From: DASYXZ01 sp035946625
GTDB taxonomy: Bacteria > Acidobacteriota > Terriglobia > UBA7540
DNA length: 64,000 nt
NCBI GenBank assembly: GCA_035946625.1
Contig: DASYZE010000090.1
Span: 38,663-102,662, forward strand
Direction of reading: 5' to 3'
Shown: one piece after another, positions 41,354-50,925 of the stretch
Layout: each line of letters starts with the position of its first letter
How positions within the stretch are numbered: the first letter of the stretch is position 1
Program-made: the position numbers and the translations under genes
Notes under the pieces: model-generated
What the model saw: only the letters and a program-made list of their open reading frames with translations
Told to the model about the DNA's origin: nothing
The model's database searches: none

Positions 41354-43180
41354 TTAGTAAGTCACTCTCACAATGTTAGAGTAGGCGGATTCACCAGCAT
41401 CGTTTGACGCGCGAACGCGGTATGCCGCGCGCCCGCTTTGCGGAGCTTTGGTGTCGCCGTACTCCGCGCTGCCGCCGGGAAGTTTGGCGATTGTTTCCCA
41501 TCGTCCGGCTTCCGAGCCATCGCCAGTCACTTGGCGCTCCACCTTAATGCCCGTCGGATTCCCTCCATGAACCTCCCACCTCAACTGTGCCGCGCCTTTC
41601 GTGACTGCCACGGTAAGTGAGCTCGGGGCTTCGGGCAGCACCGGCCAGTCGAAATAATTTTCATCGGCGATGGCCAGAATGCTATCCCGGATCGGGACCG
41701 AATTCAGAATGTCGCTTGTCCCCTGTTTCCACGCCAGCGGCGTGATCTGGCCTGATACGACGTCAATGAGCACGGGGTGTTTAATTCCCGAGTTCTTAAT
41801 TTTCATGGTGACCTTCAGCGCTGGAAATTTGTTCCCGGGCTCGCTGTGAGCCGCCAGCCAGTAAGCGACAATGGCTTTGCCTTTCGGCGACCGGAACCCG
41901 TAGGCCAGAAACGGCATTCCTTTTAAGAGACGCGTCTGAGGCAGGCTGGGAGGAGCAATCTGAATGGAAGAATCAAATTTCGTGTCCGAAAAAAGCGCGT
42001 TGGTGTTTTGAAGCGAGTGAAAGACAGGGCGGGGCGTGAAATCATCGGGTAGATAACGCCGGCCGTGAATGAATCCAAAATCGTCATACTCATTGCCGTC
42101 AGTCCCCGAAGTCAGCAGCCAGACGAAGGTGCGCACCCCAGCCGCCCAGTTGTAAATGAGCCCGCGCGGAATGTATTTGGCCTGCACCGAATCGTCCGAA
42201 CCAATCCAAGCGCCGATGGAATTGAATTCATCGTCCCAATACTCAATATCGGAACGGATGCCGGGATAGTGGCGCACGAAATCCCGCAGCGCCCGGGGCG
42301 ATTCCTTGCCGTAGGCGCCCGAATCCATTTTTTCCGGATTCACGTTTCGGCCGTACCCGGGATAGGTGTGGTAGGCATAAACGTCTATGCCGGCGGCGCA
42401 TTGGCAGGTGTCGAGCGCGCGCCGGGTAAAATCGCGAGTGGGCTCAGCCTGGCCGCCATAGATCACTTTGGCTTCGGGATCGGTCTCGTGGACCGCGGGG
42501 ACGAAGGCTTTCAGCAGCCGCCCGTACTCTTCCGGATTGCCCCACGGATTCCAGTAGCCAATGTCCTGCTCGTTCCAAAGCGCGTAATAATGAATGCGGC
42601 CGCGGAAATGATTGACCATCCATTGCGCGTAATGGGTGAACGCCTCAATCTGCTCTGGCGTTTTCGGGGGCCAAAAGACGGAGTAGAGGCTGCGATCATC
42701 ATTGTGAAAAGATCCCGGCTCCGGTGTTATGGCATCGGGCCGGCGCCCTGCCGGTGAGGTATACATGGGATTGCCGTACAAGAGCTGCACCTGGATTTTC
42801 ACTCCGCTGTCGACGAGCGAATTCACGTAATCCTCGACCTCGGGTGAGATCGAATAGACGCCGCGCTTTTGCTCCACCCAGTCCCAACTGGTCGGCTCGG
42901 AGCTGTTTTCGTATTGGCCAATCCGAATCCAACTCACCCCCGCATCAAACATGCGCGTCCACCACCAGCGATTCCAGGGCAGGTAGGGATCGCGGGGCAG
43001 GTCGGAGTTGATGCCGAAACCATTTTTAATTTGCGACGAGCGCTTGGGAGGAATATGGTCCGGCAGGCTGGGGATTTTGGTTTGTGCCGAAATTCCTCGC
43101 GGCGTTCCCAGCGCGAGCGCAAGCACACCCGCCATGATCGAGGTGGACCGAAAACGTCCCTGAACATGCTTTTGCGTCAC
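41354..43180 (-). CDS. Exported clan-A glycoside hydrolase (GH39-like) with Fn3-type C terminus
   Basis: The 608-residue product starts with GTG 43180 and has a signal peptide to about residue 33 (RGISAQ). The barrel shows GVSWIRIGQYENSS, HYYALWNEQDIGYWNPWG with E204 as the acid/base and IEYWDDEFNSIGAW with E318 as the likely nucleophile, the retaining clan-A pattern. Residues about 515-608 look like a fibronectin type III domain ending in the typical AYRVRASNDAGESAYSNIV. Possible substrates are beta-xylosides, iduronides or other plant or animal glycans; the neighbouring uronate-type transporters hint at uronic acids, without proof. Confidence 0.8.
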   Translation of the reverse strand: MTQKHVQGRFRSTSIMAGVLALALGTPRGISAQTKIPSLPDHIPPKRSSQIKNGFGINSDLPRDPYLPWNRWWWTRMFDAGVSWIRIGQYENSSEPTSWDWVEQKRGVYSISPEVEDYVNSLVDSGVKIQVQLLYGNPMYTSPAGRRPDAITPEPGSFHNDDRSLYSVFWPPKTPEQIEAFTHYAQWMVNHFRGRIHYYALWNEQDIGYWNPWGNPEEYGRLLKAFVPAVHETDPEAKVIYGGQAEPTRDFTRRALDTCQCAAGIDVYAYHTYPGYGRNVNPEKMDSGAYGKESPRALRDFVRHYPGIRSDIEYWDDEFNSIGAWIGSDDSVQAKYIPRGLIYNWAAGVRTFVWLLTSGTDGNEYDDFGFIHGRRYLPDDFTPRPVFHSLQNTNALFSDTKFDSSIQIAPPSLPQTRLLKGMPFLAYGFRSPKGKAIVAYWLAAHSEPGNKFPALKVTMKIKNSGIKHPVLIDVVSGQITPLAWKQGTSDILNSVPIRDSILAIADENYFDWPVLPEAPSSLTVAVTKGAAQLRWEVHGGNPTGIKVERQVTGDGSEAGRWETIAKLPGGSAEYGDTKAPQSGRAAYRVRASNDAGESAYSNIVRVTY

Positions 43181-43255
43181 GGTGCTTGATTCTCCTAACC
43201 TCAGACCCAGGCGAGGAACTCCGCGCAGCGAATCTTATCTAAAGTCGCGCTCATG

Positions 43256-44557
43256 TCAAGCCGACATTGCGCTTTCAGAGGGAATCGTTTCCGGCGATTT
43301 CAATTCACCAACGACAAACCAATAGGCCAACAAACCCGTGATCAAAATCAGCGGGCCCAGTGCGAATCCGGGAAGGTATGAGCCCGTCTTCTTGATGAGG
43401 ATACCGGTCAAGACCGGGGCGAGAATTCCGCCCACGTTTCCGGCAAAATTCTCAAATCCTGTCCAAATACCCACCTCATTCTCTGGGGCGCAGCATTGGA
43501 GAATGACAATCAAGTTGGCTGTCGCCAGGCCCACCAGTGATGCGCCTGCGATCAGGTAAATGGCCGAGGTGGCATTGGGGGTGAGCGCCGCCGGAATTAG
43601 GAGCAGGCTGGTGAGGAACGCGACTGTGATGATCCACTTGCGCGTTCGCGTCTCGTCCCAGCCGCGGCGAACCAGACGGTCGGCGACCCATCCACCCAGC
43701 GGCTCGCTGGCGCCAAAAACAATGTAGGGAAGGGCAGAGTAAACGCCGGCGTGCAGCAAGGTCATGTGCCGCGACGTCACCAGATAGTCGGGGAGCCAGT
43801 TCACCAGCAGATACCAATAGTAGTCAAAACAGAAAAAACCAAGACAAATGCCAACCAGGTTGCGGTTCAAAGTGACCCAGCGCCCGGTGGTTTGCTGACG
43901 AACTCCCTCCTTATTCGGGTTTTTCCCCTTGGAGCCACCGAGGGTGGATGGAAATACCAGCAGCCAGGGGATCAGCCAGAATATGGCCGCGAATCCCACA
44001 ATCACAAACATTTTCCGCCAGCCGTAGTGAACGATCAGCAAAGCGGTGATGGGGGCGCCCATCGCGAGGCCTGCCCGGGTGCCGCAATCAAAGATGCCCG
44101 AGGGCAGGCCGCGGTCCTCGGGTTTGAAAATCAGGCTGACAATTTTGGTGCCGCCGGGCAGGTAGATCGATTCTCCAATTCCCAGCAGAATGCGGAAAAG
44201 AATCAGCATTCCGAGGCCGGCCGCCAGACCCGTCAGACCCTGGGCGAGCGACCAAATAGCGAAGGCACCCAGGTAAAGCCAGCGCAGGTTAAAGCGGTCC
44301 GCGAACCAACCCATCGGTAATTGCATCAGCGCATAAGAGAAGAAAAAAGAAGACAGGAGCACTCCCTTCACTTCTGGTCCGAGGCGGAAATCGGCCGAAA
44401 TCATGGGCAGAGCGACCGATAGCGTGCCGCGGTCAAAATAGTTGATCACGGAGGCGGCAAAAAGAAGTCCGACAATCGACCAGCGACGCGCGTTGGTCAA
44501 CCCGCCTTTCCCCAAGCCGGCGGCGAATTGAGTTTCTGGCGGATTTTGATTCTTCAT
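43256..44557 (-). CDS. MFS transporter, anion:cation symporter (hexuronate/galactarate) type
   Basis: The 433-residue protein is placed at ATG 44557 (MKNQNPPETQ); the longer TTG start at 44584 adds nine residues without a ribosome site. It has 12 membrane segments and ACS-family marks: FAASVINYFDRGTLSVALPM near the first helix, ADRFNLRWLYLGAFAIWSLA between helices 2 and 3, and GESIYLPGGTKIVSLIF. Relatives carry hexuronates, galactarate and other sugar acids. It is directly downstream of the divergent SNF2 gene and next to the GH39-like hydrolase, so uptake of a sugar acid released by that hydrolase is a fair guess. Confidence 0.88.
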   Translation of the reverse strand: MKNQNPPETQFAAGLGKGGLTNARRWSIVGLLFAASVINYFDRGTLSVALPMISADFRLGPEVKGVLLSSFFFSYALMQLPMGWFADRFNLRWLYLGAFAIWSLAQGLTGLAAGLGMLILFRILLGIGESIYLPGGTKIVSLIFKPEDRGLPSGIFDCGTRAGLAMGAPITALLIVHYGWRKMFVIVGFAAIFWLIPWLLVFPSTLGGSKGKNPNKEGVRQQTTGRWVTLNRNLVGICLGFFCFDYYWYLLVNWLPDYLVTSRHMTLLHAGVYSALPYIVFGASEPLGGWVADRLVRRGWDETRTRKWIITVAFLTSLLLIPAALTPNATSAIYLIAGASLVGLATANLIVILQCCAPENEVGIWTGFENFAGNVGGILAPVLTGILIKKTGSYLPGFALGPLILITGLLAYWFVVGELKSPETIPSESAMSA

Positions 44558-44684
44558 AGCCACACGGATTCCCAATGAGTTCAAGCCCGGCAGGATACTC
44601 CATTTTTCATTGGGTCGGCTATTTAATCACCCGCCCGTTCCTGATATCCTCACAGTCCGTTCACATTTCAGGGAGGCGCACACC

Positions 44685-47159
44685 ATGCTTGTCGAGGAAC
44701 AAATTTCGGCTCGCCAGCTTCGGGCGCGATCTGCGATTCAAACTATTTTGGCCAGGCCCGCCGGCCATGCTTACGGCGACTACGAAGTGAAATCCTCCAG
44801 CGGCAAGAAGTACCGAGTCGCGATGCGAGGGCCAAGCCTTTTTGAAAACTTCTGCTCTTGCGCCGATTTTTCCGTGAACACTCTGGGAACCTGCAAGCAC
44901 ATTGAAGGCCTGCTGTTGAGGCTGCGCCAGCGTTTTGGCCGGTCGTTTGATCGCCAGAAATACCACCGTACCCGAGCCTCGCTTTCCCTGCAATATGGCG
45001 AGGAACTGGGCGTACTTCTGCGCCTTCCCACCCACCCCTCGCCAGGCTTGAAAGAAATTGGGACCAAATACTTTGACCCCAATGGACTCCTGCAAAAAAT
45101 CCATCTTCACCAGTTCGAGCAGATTCTGGAAAATCTTCGCGCCGCGGACGAGACAGCGGTGGTCTATAGCGACGTATTGGACTACGTGGACAGAGAAAAC
45201 GAACTGGCCGTGGGGCTGAAGGAAGAACAACGGCATTTGGCCAAGCTCGCCAAGGGCAAGAATCCGCTGCCAGACCTGCTCAAAGCCACTCTATTTCCTT
45301 TCCAAATTCGCGGCGCGCTCTTCGCGGCTTCGCGCGGACGCGTGATACTTGCGGATGATATGGGTTTGGGCAAGACGATACAAGCTATTGCCGCAGCCGA
45401 GTTACTTCGACTGCGCCGCGGCATCGCGCGAGTATTGGTGGTGGCGCCTGCTTCGGTTAAATATCAATGGAAAAACGAAATCGAGAAATTCTGCGCTCAT
45501 TCAGCGCAAGTCATCGATGGGCCGTTGCCCCGCCGAAAACAACTTTATGCCCACCCTTCCTTCTTTAATCTCACCAGCTATGAGCTGGTCATGAAGGATC
45601 TCGACGACATGCGAAATCTACGCCCCGACCTGATCATCGTGGATGAAGCCCAGCGCATCCGCAATTGGGCGACGGCGACTGCGCGCGCGGTTAAACAGCT
45701 TAAGAGCCGCTACGCCTTCGTCCTTACCGGCACACCCTTGGAAAACAAGCTCGAGGAGCTTTATTCGGTGGTTGAATTTGTGGATGGCCGCCGCCTGGGG
45801 CCAGCCTTTCGCTTTCTTAAAGAACATCGCATTGAGGATGAGAAGGGAAAATTACTCGGCTATCGCGGCCTGGAGCGGATTCATCAGCAGCTCAAACCCA
45901 TACTTCTTCGGCGCACGCGCAAGGAAGTTCTTCCCGAGCTCCCGCCCCGCACCGATCAAATTTACCGCGTCCGGATGACGGAGGAACAAGCCGGCCCTTA
46001 TCATGAGCAGAGCGAAATCCTGGCCCGGCTCATGCACAAATGGCAGAGGCAAGGCTGGCTCTCCGAAATCGACCTGCGCCGAATTACCTGCTGCATCCAG
46101 AATATGCGCATGTTGTGCAACTCCACTTTCCTTTTTGACCAGGCGACAAATTTCTCGCCCAAGCTGGAAGAATTCCGCGAGATTATTCGCGAATTGGTGA
46201 TCGAAGAAGAGCGCAAGGTGGTTGTCTTTAGCGAGTATGAACGAATGACACGGCTGGTCAGCGAGGCCTTGACCAAGCTGAAAATCAAATGGGTTTCGTT
46301 GCACGGCGGAGTTCCTGCCCGCAAGCGGGGTGAACTGATAGCCCGATTCTCCAACGACGCGGACTGCAAAGTATTTCTCTCCACCGACGCCGGCGGCGTT
46401 GGCCTGAACCTGCAAGTGGCCTCGGCCGTGGTGAATTTTGAACCACCCTGGAATCCGGCGCGGCTGGAGCAGAGGATCGGGCGTGTCCATCGGTATGGAC
46501 AGGCCCACCCCGTCCAGGTGGTCCATCTATTGACCGAAAACAGCATCGAGGAGCGGGTCTGGGAAACGATGAAATTAAAGAAGGCGTTGTTTGCAAGCCT
46601 TTTCGAGTCGACCGCGGACGAAGTGAGCTTTGAAAAGCTCGGACGCAAGAGCATGATGCAGGTGATCAACGAAGTCTTTTGCGACCCCATAGGCCCTCAG
46701 AGTCCCGCAGCGGCTCGCGAAGCGACCGTGCCTGCGACGGCTGCGCTTCCCACAAAAGACTTGGAAAAAAATGTGGGAGAGGGACCGGCAGAAATATCGG
46801 AGGCTTCTACGGCCGCTTTGCCGGTAACCGGCGCGTTTGAGGGAGCGTCAGCCGCACAGGTTTCCGGCCCTCAGGCTCTTTCCGAGTCTACTCCTACCAT
46901 CCCGGACGCGGGTCACGCCGTGGCGAAACTCTTTGAAGCCGGGCTGAATTTCCTGGAGTCGATTTCCGTGCCTCGAACTTCAGTGGTCAACCCTCCCCAG
47001 CGACAAGAGACCATTCATCGCGCGCTTTCTCATCTGTTTCAAAATGATGCACAAACCCAGCGACCCGTCTTATCCATCCCTCTGCCTGATACATTTACCG
47101 CCGAACGTCTGGCCGGCGCCATTGAGGGATTACTCGAAAGGTTTGCGGGTGCATCGTGA
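44685..47159 (+). CDS. SWIM-zinc-finger SNF2/DEAD-box helicase
   Basis: The 824-residue protein starts at ATG 44685 with GGAGG eight bases upstream; an earlier frame start at 44610 is not backed by a ribosome site. Residues 57-72 form a SWIM finger (CSC..CKH: C57, C59, C70, H72). The helicase core has Walker A DDMGLGKTIQ (K230), VDEAQRIRNW in place of DEAH, VLTGTPLENKLEEL, and the C-terminal lobe with FSTDAGGVGLNLQ-like LSTDAGGVGLNLQVA and QRIGRVHRYGQ. A low-complexity Ala/Pro/Thr-rich linker (about 685-760) precedes a short tail. It is likely a double-strand DNA translocase acting in transcription (RapA-like) or repair. Confidence 0.92.
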   Translation: MLVEEQISARQLRARSAIQTILARPAGHAYGDYEVKSSSGKKYRVAMRGPSLFENFCSCADFSVNTLGTCKHIEGLLLRLRQRFGRSFDRQKYHRTRASLSLQYGEELGVLLRLPTHPSPGLKEIGTKYFDPNGLLQKIHLHQFEQILENLRAADETAVVYSDVLDYVDRENELAVGLKEEQRHLAKLAKGKNPLPDLLKATLFPFQIRGALFAASRGRVILADDMGLGKTIQAIAAAELLRLRRGIARVLVVAPASVKYQWKNEIEKFCAHSAQVIDGPLPRRKQLYAHPSFFNLTSYELVMKDLDDMRNLRPDLIIVDEAQRIRNWATATARAVKQLKSRYAFVLTGTPLENKLEELYSVVEFVDGRRLGPAFRFLKEHRIEDEKGKLLGYRGLERIHQQLKPILLRRTRKEVLPELPPRTDQIYRVRMTEEQAGPYHEQSEILARLMHKWQRQGWLSEIDLRRITCCIQNMRMLCNSTFLFDQATNFSPKLEEFREIIRELVIEEERKVVVFSEYERMTRLVSEALTKLKIKWVSLHGGVPARKRGELIARFSNDADCKVFLSTDAGGVGLNLQVASAVVNFEPPWNPARLEQRIGRVHRYGQAHPVQVVHLLTENSIEERVWETMKLKKALFASLFESTADEVSFEKLGRKSMMQVINEVFCDPIGPQSPAAAREATVPATAALPTKDLEKNVGEGPAEISEASTAALPVTGAFEGASAAQVSGPQALSESTPTIPDAGHAVAKLFEAGLNFLESISVPRTSVVNPPQRQETIHRALSHLFQNDAQTQRPVLSIPLPDTFTAERLAGAIEGLLERFAGAS

Positions 47160-47226
47160 ATGAGATTTCAGATTTGCCAGAAGTATTCACACCATAGAGG
47201 GTTCACTCGATTTCCGATCTCCGACA

Positions 47227-48522
47227 TTAATCCAGCTTCACCGGCTCCAGGCGGGGAGCCAGCATATGAACGCAAGCGAGCCCCACCAGATATGCGGCGC
47301 CCGCCATAATGAAGGGAATCGTATAACTCCCAGTCCATTGCAGGGCGTAGCCTACAATTTTGGCAATCAGCATTCCTCCCACAGCGCCGGCCATGCCGCC
47401 GATTCCAACCACGGAAGCCACGGCGCGGCTGGGGAACATGTCCGAGGTCAGGGTGAACATGTTGGCGGAAAATCCCTGATGGGCTGCGGCGGCAAGACCG
47501 ATCAGGACGACCGCGCTCCAAACTCCGGCTACCGTTGACGCAAACACCACCGGAAGCACGGCGATAGCGCAAATCAGCATGGCCGTTTTTCGCCCCGCAT
47601 TTACGGAAAAGCCGCGCTTGATTAGCGAAGATGAGAGCCATCCACCCGCCACGCTGCCCACATCGGAGATAACGTAAATCGCAGTGACCGGAGCGGCGAT
47701 TTGCATCAAGGTTAAACCGTGATGGGTCTGAAGAAAATCCGGCGCCCAAAAAAGATAGAACCACCAAATTGGATCGGTGATGAACTTGCCCGCGACAAAA
47801 GCCCAGGTCTGACGGTGCGAGAGCAAGCTCAACCACCTGATTTTGGTGACAGGCTCCTGGGGGTCGCTTCGGATATATTCGAATTCCGCCCGCGAGAGGC
47901 GCGGGTGTTCCTCGGGTTTCCGGTAGAAAATCAGCCACAGCACCAGCCAGGCAAAACCCATCGAACCGGTAAAAATAAAAGCCCACTGCCAGCCGTAATT
48001 GATTGTGATCCAGGGAACAATGAGGGGCGTCACGATGGCACCGGCATTGGTTCCTGCATTAAAGATGCCGGTGGCAAGAGCGCGTTCTTTTTTCGGAAAC
48101 CATTCGGCCACGGTCTTGATACTGGCGGGAAACAGGCCGGACTCGCCCAGCCCCAGCGCCCCGCGCGCGATGGCAAAGGTTAAGAGCGAGCCGGCGAAAG
48201 CGTGGCCCATCGAGGCCAGGCTCCAAAACACCATGGCCAGCGCGAAACCCATGCGCGTGCCCAGGCGGTCAATCACGCGGCCCACCACCACCATGCCGAT
48301 GGCATAAGTAGCCTGAAAAACAAACACCAGATTGCTGTAATCAATCTCGTTCCAACCCATCTGGTGCTGAAGCGTATCTTTGAGGACGCCCAGCACTTGC
48401 CGGTCCATGTAATTTTTGGTGGTGCCAAGCAGGAGGAGGGCACAGATAATCCAGCGCACGTAGCCGACACGCGACGGCGCTTCAGGCTGGTCCGGTACGG
48501 CAGCGGCGTTGACTTCACTCAT
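47227..48522 (-). CDS. MFS transporter, hexuronate/sugar-acid (ExuT-like) type
   Basis: The 431-residue product has 12 membrane segments and the ACS/ExuT pattern: ICALLLLGTTKNYMDRQVLG at helix 1, GRVIDRLGTRMGFALAMVFW after helix 2, and LGLGESGLFPASIKTVAEWF. It closely resembles aldohexuronate transporters. Its ATG overlaps the LarA-type stop (ATGA), so both are made from one message. The pair suggests uptake followed by racemisation or epimerisation of a 2-hydroxy acid or aldonic acid. It shares family but clearly not recent ancestry with the MFS gene at 43.3-44.6 kb. Confidence 0.9.
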   Translation of the reverse strand: MSEVNAAAVPDQPEAPSRVGYVRWIICALLLLGTTKNYMDRQVLGVLKDTLQHQMGWNEIDYSNLVFVFQATYAIGMVVVGRVIDRLGTRMGFALAMVFWSLASMGHAFAGSLLTFAIARGALGLGESGLFPASIKTVAEWFPKKERALATGIFNAGTNAGAIVTPLIVPWITINYGWQWAFIFTGSMGFAWLVLWLIFYRKPEEHPRLSRAEFEYIRSDPQEPVTKIRWLSLLSHRQTWAFVAGKFITDPIWWFYLFWAPDFLQTHHGLTLMQIAAPVTAIYVISDVGSVAGGWLSSSLIKRGFSVNAGRKTAMLICAIAVLPVVFASTVAGVWSAVVLIGLAAAAHQGFSANMFTLTSDMFPSRAVASVVGIGGMAGAVGGMLIAKIVGYALQWTGSYTIPFIMAGAAYLVGLACVHMLAPRLEPVKLD

Positions 48523-49799
48523 CCCTTGCCTTCATCTTTTACCAGCGGAAGGACGTCACCGCCGTGGCGTAACACCGCGACTTTCGCCTGCGAGCCAACG
48601 ATTCCAAATGCCTTTTCCAGTGCCTGCTGAGGTGTGGCGGCGGACTTGAACCCCAAATGAGCCTGAGTCTCAGGCTTGATTCCGGGCGAGACCATAATGC
48701 CTTGGGCCCGGTCGCGAATCACCCGCCCCACGTGGACCAGATGTGCCGCCGCCACCAGGTCAGTGATTTGCTTTTTTTCGACCCTGGCCTTCACATCATC
48801 AAAGCCGAGATAACCCAGGCGCTCAACTTCGGGGTGTTCGTCGGAGACGCCGTGAGGGCAGGGTGTGACCAGAATCACCACGCCGCCTTGGCGCACGGCG
48901 AGTTCCGCGGAATAAATCCCTTTGGATGCCTGCCAAAGATCGTAATCCGCTGGATAGGATTCCGTCACCACAATATCTGCATACGCCGGCAACGAAATTC
49001 CATAAATGGTTCGTGAGAATTCAGCCCCCTGGCGCTGTGCTGCTACCACGTCCCCCGCCACCACTTGGATGACCCGGTGATGGGCGTCCATCACCACATT
49101 AACAATGAATTTTAGTCCCGCCAGGCGCGCGATGCGTTCCACTTCCTGGCGCACGGGATTCTCCGCCACGCCCAGGATATCGCGTCCGGCAAAGAGGGCG
49201 CTCTTCCAGTGAGTGTATCCGGTGACCTCACGGCCGGAAACTCCCGGCTGCACGATGGTCGCCCCGCCGGTATAGCCCATCACCCGGTGGGGAACGATCT
49301 GCCCCACACCCAGAACGAAATCCACTTCACCCAGAAGGCGATTGACCCGCACCGGCGTCCCGTCCCCTGTGACGCCAATCGGTCTGAGGTTTTCATCGTT
49401 TTGCCAATGGTGGATGACCACTTCGTTTTGGTGTGGAATCTGCGGGCCCAGTTTCTTCTCCACTTCACTCGCACTCATCCGGGCGTGCGTGCCTGCCGCA
49501 ATCAGAATCTTAATGTTGGTTCGGTTGATTCCGCGGTCGGCCAAGCGGCGCAAAATTGCCGGGAGCAAAGCCCAGGCGGGCGTCTGACGGGTAATATCGT
49601 CCACCAGGATGAGTACGCGGGAGGCGGGCGAAACAAGTTCTTCGAGCGCGGGCGACCCAATCGGATGATTGAGCGCTTCTTCCACCAAAGTTTCCACCGG
49701 CGTTGAGGGCTCAATGGTGCGCGGTTCGAGAACCGCCAAAATGTTGGGCTCAGGAATTTCGAAAGGGCTGACGTCCGAATAGGATAATTTAATTTGCAT
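48519..49799 (-). CDS. LarA-family (DUF2088) nickel-pincer racemase/epimerase homologue
   Basis: The 426-residue protein matches the lactate racemase LarA family: RVLILVDDITRQTPAWALLP near residues 61-80, IKILIAAGTHARMSASEVEK, HHWQNDENLRPIG, and VMGYTGGATIVQPGVSGREV near 174-193. In characterised LarA a lysine in the GGxK-type motif holds the pincer nickel cofactor; here that position appears to be Thr181. Non-covalent cofactor binding or another chemistry is possible. LarB, LarC and LarE cofactor genes are not in the window. The overlap with a sugar-acid MFS gene points to a sugar-acid or hydroxyacid epimerase rather than plain lactate racemase. Confidence 0.85.
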   Translation of the reverse strand: MQIKLSYSDVSPFEIPEPNILAVLEPRTIEPSTPVETLVEEALNHPIGSPALEELVSPASRVLILVDDITRQTPAWALLPAILRRLADRGINRTNIKILIAAGTHARMSASEVEKKLGPQIPHQNEVVIHHWQNDENLRPIGVTGDGTPVRVNRLLGEVDFVLGVGQIVPHRVMGYTGGATIVQPGVSGREVTGYTHWKSALFAGRDILGVAENPVRQEVERIARLAGLKFIVNVVMDAHHRVIQVVAGDVVAAQRQGAEFSRTIYGISLPAYADIVVTESYPADYDLWQASKGIYSAELAVRQGGVVILVTPCPHGVSDEHPEVERLGYLGFDDVKARVEKKQITDLVAAAHLVHVGRVIRDRAQGIMVSPGIKPETQAHLGFKSAATPQQALEKAFGIVGSQAKVAVLRHGGDVLPLVKDEGKG

Positions 49800-49890
49800 T
49801 ATGAAAAAGAGCGGTCAACCACCAGGGGCGGATTATCAGCATTGGCCGAATATTAGTTTTTGTTGCTCGTCTCCTGCCAATGGCCCCTCG

Positions 49891-50706
49891 TCACTGGTTC
49901 TTCACCCACGCGTGGCGCGGGTCATCGGCCCAGGCCCCGTAGCGGCGTTCCTCCCCGGCCAGCACCCAGGTGTAATGGAGCTCGTACCCCGGTGCGGCGA
50001 CAACAGGGTGATAGCCCTTGGGCAGCAGAACGGTGTCACCATCTTCAACCACAAAGACGTTTGAGAAACCCTCGGGATCGCCCGGAGCGGTATAAGTCCA
50101 CATCAATCCAAACCCACCCTTGGGCTTGACCCGGAAGAAATAAATCTCCTCCAGAACCGCTTCCTGTGGAGGATTGGAGCGATCGTGTTTATGCGGAGGA
50201 TAACTCGACCAATTGCCGGCCGGGTTCAGCGTTTCGCCCGCCAGCAGCCGCTCGGCGGGTGTCTTGAGGTCCAGCGCTGAATAGACCGTTCGCCGCCAAT
50301 TGTCGCGCCCAACTTCCTTTGCCTCCACAACCGGCCCTTGGAGCAAGGCCGGTTGCGCCACGCACTTCGAGGGTGCGGAAAAGATTCCCGCGTCCAGAGA
50401 CTCGGATTCCGCAACAACCTCATAGGACGCCTGGGGAGGAATGTAAACCATTACGGGCGGCGCGGAGAAAACGTCGGCGCGCCCACCCACTTTGGTGAAA
50501 CTTTGTTTGCCTCCACCCGACCCGGTAATGGAGATGTTCGCGGCGCCGGAAAAGATATCCAGCACTGACTCCCTTGTTCCCGTGGCGGCGGAATGGCGTT
50601 CGCCCTTCGCAAGCTGCAAGCGCCCAAAGTCGAGAAAGCGCAGGGTGCCGGGACGGACGATTTCCTGATAGTTCCCGTTATGCCTGGATTTGATTAACCT
50701 CTCCAT
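49891..50706 (-). CDS. iolB: IolB/KduI-type cupin isomerase (5-deoxy-glucuronate isomerase)
   Basis: IolB turns 5-deoxy-glucuronate into 2-deoxy-5-keto-gluconate in myo-inositol breakdown; KduI does a similar step for uronates. The 271-residue bicupin has WSSYPPHKHDRSN with metal-binding His residues and AVLEEIYFFRVKPKGGFGLM, followed by YHPVVAAPGYELHYTWVLAG, the IolB end motif. IolB is favoured over KduI by length and these motifs. No other iol gene is in the window, so it stands alone here, about 90 bases upstream of larA on the same strand. The start ATG 50706 has GAGGGG six bases upstream. Confidence 0.87.
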   Translation of the reverse strand: MERLIKSRHNGNYQEIVRPGTLRFLDFGRLQLAKGERHSAATGTRESVLDIFSGAANISITGSGGGKQSFTKVGGRADVFSAPPVMVYIPPQASYEVVAESESLDAGIFSAPSKCVAQPALLQGPVVEAKEVGRDNWRRTVYSALDLKTPAERLLAGETLNPAGNWSSYPPHKHDRSNPPQEAVLEEIYFFRVKPKGGFGLMWTYTAPGDPEGFSNVFVVEDGDTVLLPKGYHPVVAAPGYELHYTWVLAGEERRYGAWADDPRHAWVKNQ

Positions 50707-50722
50707 ATCAATCCCCTCGGAA

Positions 50723-50747
50723 TTTCAATTTGAAACTGAGCATTATA
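50723..50747 (-). promoter_or_regulatory. TATAAT -10 box and overlapping dyad upstream of iolB
   Basis: On the minus strand a perfect TATAAT (50742-50747) lies 36 bases before the iolB start; the -35 region is poor. Directly downstream, at 50723-50735, TTTCAA-T-TTGAAA is a perfect 6-bp dyad around one base. Position between the -10 and the ribosome site fits a repressor operator. No regulator can be named; the XRE gene at 52.0 kb is nearby. Confidence 0.45.
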
Positions 50748-50925
50748 CACCTGCCGGACTTTTGCGGGATATTCTCTTGGGAGAAAATACAACTCTGATG
50801 GCTTTTAGCCGGCACCAATGAAATCTGGATTCAGAGGCTCATTCTGAAGTATCCTTCCATGGTTTCGGGGAGAAAGGATGCGCGCAAGTGCGCAGATGGA
50901 AAATTTCCAACCAGGGAGAGTTAAA

